26,788 bases of DNA. Source: Burkholderiaceae bacterium (GTDB lineage Bacteria; Pseudomonadota; Gammaproteobacteria; Burkholderiales; Burkholderiaceae). Made by a program: the position numbers and the translations under genes. Shown piece by piece: positions 23,288 through 26,788 of this stretch (its first letter is position 1; each line of letters begins with the position of its first letter). Location: positions 1 to 26,788 of the forward strand of contig CANGWT010000003.1 in NCBI GenBank assembly GCA_947457745.1, written 5' to 3'. The notes beneath the pieces were generated by a model. It was not told where the DNA came from. It did not search any database and was given only the letters and a program-made list of their open reading frames with translations.

Positions 23288-24214
23288 TTATGGGAGCGGA
23301 TTTTCTAAGTGTGGGCGCAAATAAGTGCCAACCCGATCTTCCAATAATTTGACTACATGCAACTCAGCAGCAGATCCGCCATAAGTTTTTTGGGCCTCCT
23401 CGAAAAGGCTTTGAACAAATTGACCCATAGTCAACGTAAAGCCCTGAGACTGCGCAATTTGATTGACCAAATCCAAATCTTTACAACATAGCGCCAAAGA
23501 AAAACTTGGGTCATAGTGCCCTGCAAAAATCGATGGAATGTCATGTTGAGCTACCCAGCTATTACCAGCACTTGATTGAATCGCTTCAGCAACAATATCT
23601 AGTGGAATATCAGCCTTAGCTCCTAACATCAAAGCCTCACCGATCACTGCAGCGTTTGTAAACCATAGCAGATTGGTAAGCAACTTAATCGTAGCCCCAT
23701 TACCAGGTTTACCAACATAAAATATTTTTTCGCCAAGAACTTCAAAAATAGGTTTACAGATCTCAAAATCTGATTGCTTGCCGGCAACAAAAATCGACAG
23801 CTTACCAAGAGCTGCAAAGTCAACAGCATTAGTCACTGGTGCTTCTAAAAAGCTCACATTCTTTTGCTCTAGTAGATTCGATAGTTCTTGTGCAAGCTCT
23901 ACCGAACTAGTAGAAGTATCAATAATGATTGATCCTGGCTTCATTGCATTAATGAGTCCACTGTGACCAAACATCACCTCTTTGACTTGCACTGGGCCGG
24001 GTAATGAACAAATGACAACTTGTGATTGCTGACCAAGTTGTGTAATATTTTCCGCATGGCTTGCGCCTAAGGACACTAAATTTACTGTCTTATGAGGTTC
24101 ACGATCAAAAACACTGACCCTATAACCTGCCTTTAATAAATTGGCTGCCATGGGATTACCCATATTACCTACGCCAATAAAGCCAATCAATGGATCATTC
24201 ATCTTTATGGGCAT
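23288..24214 (-). CDS. 3-Hydroxyisobutyrate-dehydrogenase-family oxidoreductase
   Basis: A 308-residue NAD(P)-dependent beta-hydroxyacid dehydrogenase. It has an N-terminal Rossmann motif GFIGVGNMGNPMAANL (11-26), IDTSTSS (98-104) and catalytic Lys177 in GNGATIKLLTNLL. The substrate-recognition segment, usually APVSGG, reads APVTNA here (125-130), so the substrate may differ from hydroxyisobutyrate, tartronate semialdehyde or succinic semialdehyde. The ATG at 24214 lies 2 bp after the methyltransferase stop, implying coupled translation; an internal ATG at 24202 is an alternative. Together with the neighbouring aminotransferase it could interconvert an amino compound, a semialdehyde and a hydroxyacid. 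Confidence 0.87.
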   Translation of the reverse strand: MPIKMNDPLIGFIGVGNMGNPMAANLLKAGYRVSVFDREPHKTVNLVSLGASHAENITQLGQQSQVVICSLPGPVQVKEVMFGHSGLINAMKPGSIIIDTSTSSVELAQELSNLLEQKNVSFLEAPVTNAVDFAALGKLSIFVAGKQSDFEICKPIFEVLGEKIFYVGKPGNGATIKLLTNLLWFTNAAVIGEALMLGAKADIPLDIVAEAIQSSAGNSWVAQHDIPSIFAGHYDPSFSLALCCKDLDLVNQIAQSQGFTLTMGQFVQSLFEEAQKTYGGSAAELHVVKLLEDRVGTYLRPHLENPLP

Positions 24215-24216
24215 CT

Positions 24217-24927
24217 CTAAACACGCTTAAATTCAAGAAAATGTTGGTGCCTTTCTGTCCGATCCTCATACTCAAAACCATAACTCGAAAGTAATTCCTT
24301 GGCATCGTTAAAATTATAGGTACGATAGTGAATCGTTTGAGCCATAACACGATCATCTTTATCATCCAAGAAATAGTGCTTAGTAAACCCTAGCTCTAAA
24401 GGTTCAATCTTTTGTGAGTAGATCATCCCATTAGAAATAGACTTTTCATAATCATGGTGTGGCCCTTGAATGCCTAGTAGCAATTTTCCACCGGGCTGAA
24501 CAAATTTACTTAAACTTTCAAATCCAAGATGGTTTGCTTGCTCATCATAAATATGGCTAACTAGAAATGGTTCTTTTTCTCCATCAATTACAAAATACCA
24601 AACGCCACCGTATGAAAATGCCAAACGATATTGCTGCTCAAGACTTAACTCAGTAATATTTTGCTGACTTAACTTAATGTTTGGATACGGCTCTAAACGT
24701 TTTCGCGCAATTTCTAGCATCGATTGAGTCAAGTCTATGCCACGGATATTGGCAGTTGGTTCACGTTTGGCAATCTCCTCCAAAATTAAACCCGTACCGC
24801 ACCCTATTTCCAAAACATTCTCAAAGGGATGATGATTAAGTAATCCATCAACAATTGCCTGATAGTCGTAATACCCTGAGGTCATAATCGTGTCGTAGTA
24901 TGCCGACATCTTGGTGTAATCACCCAT
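24217..24927 (-). CDS. SAM-dependent class-I methyltransferase
   Basis: A 236-residue Rossmann-fold methyltransferase with SAM motif VLEIGCGTGLILEEI (38-52), an acidic motif II (RGIDLTQSMLEIARKRL) and a predicted post-motif loop VQPGGKLLLGI. The N-terminal YYDTIMTSGYYDYQAIVDGLL resembles small-molecule methyltransferases from biosynthetic clusters more than rRNA or protein methyltransferases. The acceptor is unknown. GAGAAG lies 3 nt before the ATG, rather close. It is the first gene of the three-gene operon; its promoter must lie in the tRNA-debris gap upstream. Confidence 0.83.
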   Translation of the reverse strand: MGDYTKMSAYYDTIMTSGYYDYQAIVDGLLNHHPFENVLEIGCGTGLILEEIAKREPTANIRGIDLTQSMLEIARKRLEPYPNIKLSQQNITELSLEQQYRLAFSYGGVWYFVIDGEKEPFLVSHIYDEQANHLGFESLSKFVQPGGKLLLGIQGPHHDYEKSISNGMIYSQKIEPLELGFTKHYFLDDKDDRVMAQTIHYRTYNFNDAKELLSSYGFEYEDRTERHQHFLEFKRV

Positions 24928-25006
24928 CTGCTTCTCGTTTCCAATATAGATCTTGTAATTTAAGGGTTCACAGCTACGAATGGATGCTTTTTTGTACTAT
25001 AAACGA

Positions 25007-25080
25007 GATAGCCAAGCGGTAGGTATGATCTCATCCAAAATCTTTCCAATAGGGCGCAATAGCACAGCTGGAGAGCAACA
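25007..25080 (+). pseudogene. Two tRNA D-arm-like fragments (Gln-like, Arg-like)
   Basis: GATAGCCAAGCGGTAGG (25007-25023) matches the D-arm region of tRNA-Gln as I remember it. ATAGCACAGCTGGAGAGCAACA (25059-25080) matches the D-arm of tRNA-Arg apart from one substitution and a 2-nt gap. Neither continues into an anticodon stem. Matches this short can be chance; their clustering with a much clearer tRNA fragment on the other strand is what makes them worth recording. Confidence 0.35.
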
Positions 25081-25095
25081 TCAAGCAAGAGAATT

Positions 25096-25128
25096 GGGTC
25101 TGCCCAGCACGATTAGAACGTGCGACCT
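25096..25128 (-). pseudogene. Decayed tRNA 3' end (T-arm plus acceptor), second copy
   Basis: On the minus strand this reads as tRNA positions 44-76: variable loop AGGTC, T-stem GCACG, T-loop TTCTAAT, T-stem CGTGC (perfectly paired), acceptor TGGGCAG, A, then CCC instead of CCA. It shares the acceptor strand, discriminator and most of the T-arm with the fragment at 21822-21866, in the same orientation, about 3.3 kb away. The T at position 57 (normally a purine), the lost CCA and the absent 5' half make it non-functional. Confidence 0.75.
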
Positions 25129-25260
25129 AGACTGTGTAATGAATTGTGCAAAGCGGTTTAGGCTTTCTTACCCCCCTCTTCGCACCTTGCATGGCTGCAT
25201 GCCTAACTTTTTTATAGAAGCAAAATACTGCCAGCATAATGGTAGGTCAATACCTATTAA

Positions 25261-25980
25261 CTAGACCCCTAAATATGCTTCCCGTACCCTTGGCTCTTCA
25301 GATAAATATGCAGTAGAGCCAGATAATGTCACTTTACCTGTTTCGATTACTACCCCATACGACGCTAAATCAAAAGCCGTCATTACATCTTGCTCAACCA
25401 AGAGAATTGATAATCCTTGTTGATTTATTGCAATCAGTGAATCTGTTAATTTTTCAACTGCCCTTGGCGCCAATCCCAAAGACAGCTCATCAATTAATAA
25501 AAGCTTTGGTCGAGCCATCAAGCCTCTTCCTATTGCGCACATCTGCTGCTCACCCCCAGACATAGTGGTAGCATCTTGCGCCGAGCGTTCAGCGAGAATG
25601 GGGAAGAGAGAATAAATCCACTCTAAATCTCGATTAATTTCAGATCTAGAGTCCTTTCTCAAATAAGCTCCTAGCAAAAGATTATCTCTTACCGAAAGTC
25701 CTTTGAATAAACGGCGAGCCTCTGGCACATGAGCAATTCCAGCATTGAGAATATTTTTTGCCGACAAGCCTGTAATTGAATTTCCATTAAAAATAAACTC
25801 ACCACCCCAAATCGGAATAAGGCCAGATAAGGCCCTCAATAAAGTTGTTTTACCGGCGCCATTAGATCCAACAATGCATGAAATAGCACCCTTTTCAATT
25901 GAAAAACTCACATCCCAAAGTACCTGGACTTCACCATATCCAGTTTTAATATTTTTTACTTGCAATAAAGTATCAGACAT
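25261..25980 (-). CDS. livF: Branched-chain-type amino-acid ABC importer, ATPase LivF
   Basis: A 239-residue ATP-binding subunit of a HAAT-family (branched-chain amino acid, amide or similar) importer. It has Walker A GSNGAGKT (38-45), a Q-loop with the LivF-type AHVPEARRLFKGLSVRDNL, signature MSGGEQQMCAIGRGLM, Walker B LLLIDELSLGLAP and an H-loop-type position in LLVEQDV (Gln in place of His, as usual in LivF). The frame extends to 26022, but the ATG at 25980 overlaps the livG stop by 8 nt and gives the normal LivF length, so it is chosen. The transported substrate cannot be deduced; the binding-protein gene is not in the window. Confidence 0.93.
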   Translation of the reverse strand: MSDTLLQVKNIKTGYGEVQVLWDVSFSIEKGAISCIVGSNGAGKTTLLRALSGLIPIWGGEFIFNGNSITGLSAKNILNAGIAHVPEARRLFKGLSVRDNLLLGAYLRKDSRSEINRDLEWIYSLFPILAERSAQDATTMSGGEQQMCAIGRGLMARPKLLLIDELSLGLAPRAVEKLTDSLIAINQQGLSILLVEQDVMTAFDLASYGVVIETGKVTLSGSTAYLSEEPRVREAYLGV

Positions 25981-26746
25981 TAGACGAGGCTCCCGCATCC
26001 ATTTTTTGTAGTTTAGAAGCAAATTTATGTCCTAGATAGGCCTCTACTACTTTTGCATCTTTAGCAACCTCTCTTGGAGCGCCCTCTGCAATCAACTCCC
26101 CATGATGGAGAACTAATACCTTCTGACATAGTGAAAACACCACCTTCATGAGATGCTCTACTATCAGGATAGTGATACCACTTGCAGCTATTGAATTCAT
26201 TAACTCAAGCGCTTTATCAATTTCACCTGTATTTAAACCTGCATTGACCTCGTCCAGCATAAGAACTCTAGGATTCATCGCAAGTGACTTTGCTAGCTCT
26301 AATTTTTTTCTAGAGGGCAAGGTTAACGTAGAAGCCAAACGCTGCGCTTCATGTGCAAGACCTACAAATTCTAAGTGGCCTAATGCGATCCTTTCAGCGT
26401 CTAATTTATTGACTGCACCGCCAGAAAATAAGGCTCCTGCGGTAACATTCTCCAAAACAGTCATAGCGGGAAAAGGCTGAACAATCTGAAAAGTACGAGC
26501 TAAGCCAGACCGGGCACATTGCCATGGTTTTTGGGTAGTGATATCCCTGCCTTCAAAGAAAATCTCACCACTGCTTGCTGGATGAACGCCAGTAATTACA
26601 TTAATAAGCGTTGTTTTACCGGCTCCATTTGGACCAATCAGTCCGACGATCTCACCTTTATTGCCCTCAGCACCAATAGAAAATGAAACATTGTTAACAG
26701 CAGCAATGCCTCCAAAATTTTTAGTTAAATTTCGAACCTCAAGCAC
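25973..26746 (-). CDS. livG: Branched-chain-type amino-acid ABC importer, ATPase LivG
   Basis: A 257-residue partner ATPase of LivF. It has Walker A GPNGAGKT (38-45), LARTFQIVQPFPAMTVLENV around the Q-loop, Walker B VLMLDEVNAGLN and ILIVEHLM with the H-loop His. The signature motif is atypical: LTLPSRKKLELAKSLA replaces LSxGxQ, a variant I recall from a subgroup of LivG proteins. The frame opens at a TTG at 26770, but the GTG at 26746 lies 6 nt after GGGGGG and overlaps the upstream gene's stop by 8 nt, mirroring the livG-livF junction, so I prefer it. Confidence 0.92.
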   Translation of the reverse strand: MLEVRNLTKNFGGIAAVNNVSFSIGAEGNKGEIVGLIGPNGAGKTTLINVITGVHPASSGEIFFEGRDITTQKPWQCARSGLARTFQIVQPFPAMTVLENVTAGALFSGGAVNKLDAERIALGHLEFVGLAHEAQRLASTLTLPSRKKLELAKSLAMNPRVLMLDEVNAGLNTGEIDKALELMNSIAASGITILIVEHLMKVVFSLCQKVLVLHHGELIAEGAPREVAKDAKVVEAYLGHKFASKLQKMDAGASSNV

Positions 26747-26788
26747 CTTTAACCCCCCGAATTTTTGCAAGCAATTTTCGATAATCTA
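26739..26788 (-). CDS. livM: C-terminal end of the upstream gene, probably livM permease (partial)
   Basis: Only the last 15 codons before a TGA are inside the window. In the frame that overlaps the livG GTG by 8 nt (GTGCTTGA) they read DYRKLLAKIRGVKGA, a basic tail of the kind that ends LivM permeases. Two other frames through this stretch are also open, so identity rests on gene order (livM before livG) and the matching overlap at the next junction. Confidence 0.5.
   Translation of the reverse strand, partial: DYRKLLAKIRGVKGA

Larger units (their letters stand above)
24928..25260. other. 333-bp gene-free stretch filled with tRNA-like debris
   Basis: No credible gene. From left to right I see: a weak promoter-like AATATA/GTTCAC pair for the methyltransferase; a D-arm resembling tRNA-Gln (about 25007-25023, +); a D-arm resembling tRNA-Arg (about 25058-25080, +); the tRNA 3' end at 25096-25128 (-); one TGTGTAAT (25133-25140); and a GCGGTTTAGGC stretch (25152-25162) reminiscent of a Ser/Leu tRNA D-arm. 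A 94-codon open frame crosses it, but its STIRTCDL segment is only antisense tRNA. Confidence 0.6.

Noticed and set aside
25238..25258. Small hairpin (GGTA/TACC core) just after the livF stop
   Set aside because: Short AT-rich stem without a T-run; not a convincing terminator.
24980..25264. 94-codon open frame on the plus strand
   Set aside because: Its GLPSTIRTCDL segment is the usual false translation of an antisense tRNA 3' end, and the rest is unrelated debris; there is no ribosome-binding site and no family.
1..26788. CRISPR arrays, insertion sequences, integrase, toxin-antitoxin or anti-phage genes
   Set aside because: None could be found by reading the frames and intergenic gaps; the integrative-element idea rests only on tRNA fragments and octamers.

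Overview
The window looks like a chromosomal segment of a small-genome freshwater betaproteobacterium. Polynucleobacter or a close Burkholderiales relative is my best guess, from the protein flavour (GltIJKL, WrbA, AroC, PPK2, a lysine-rich H1-like protein), the modest GC content and the very tight gene packing. This is recognition from memory, not a database search.

Layout. 1-957: the 3' part of an ETF-ubiquinone oxidoreductase gene (+). 973-4716: a minus-strand group holding a YihY/BrkB-type membrane protein, a CBS-pair protein, chorismate synthase (aroC) and an HcaT-like MFS transporter. 4735-6037 (+): a WrbA-type quinone reductase, a DUF2069 membrane protein and an unrecognised 61-residue protein, closed by a strong bidirectional terminator. 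6116-8341 (-): an MFS transporter and an exported two-domain rhodanese. 8489-10031 (+): a lysine-rich histone H1-like protein paired with polyphosphate kinase 2, then a PcaC-like decarboxylase. 10033-13233 (-): the four-gene glutamate/aspartate-type ABC importer gltI-gltJ-gltK-gltL behind a good sigma70 promoter.

13493-21702 is the most coherent functional block, and nearly all its products are predicted to sit outside the cytoplasm. It holds a di-haem cytochrome c, a lipoprotein PQQ-type sugar/sorbosone dehydrogenase, a TonB-dependent receptor strongly resembling the PQQ importer YncD/PqqU, an FAH-fold hydrolase with an unusual Tat signal, and a divergent two-subunit molybdenum hydroxylase of the IorAB type, also Tat-exported. 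I read it as a periplasmic oxidation module that scavenges PQQ from outside, oxidises aldehydes, sugars or N-heterocycles, and passes electrons to cytochrome c.

21703-25260 looks like an accessory insert. A tight three-gene operon (SAM methyltransferase, 3-hydroxyisobutyrate-dehydrogenase-type enzyme, class-III aminotransferase) is bracketed by two decayed fragments of the 3' end of a tRNA gene, same orientation, one of which retains a TCT (Arg) anticodon loop. TGTGTAAT octamers lie beside both fragments, and further tRNA-like debris lies in the right-hand gap. This is the signature expected of an old tRNA-targeted integrative element whose integrase is gone or outside the window. From 25261 to the right edge runs a branched-chain-type amino-acid ABC operon (livM end, livG, livF) joined by 8-nt overlaps.
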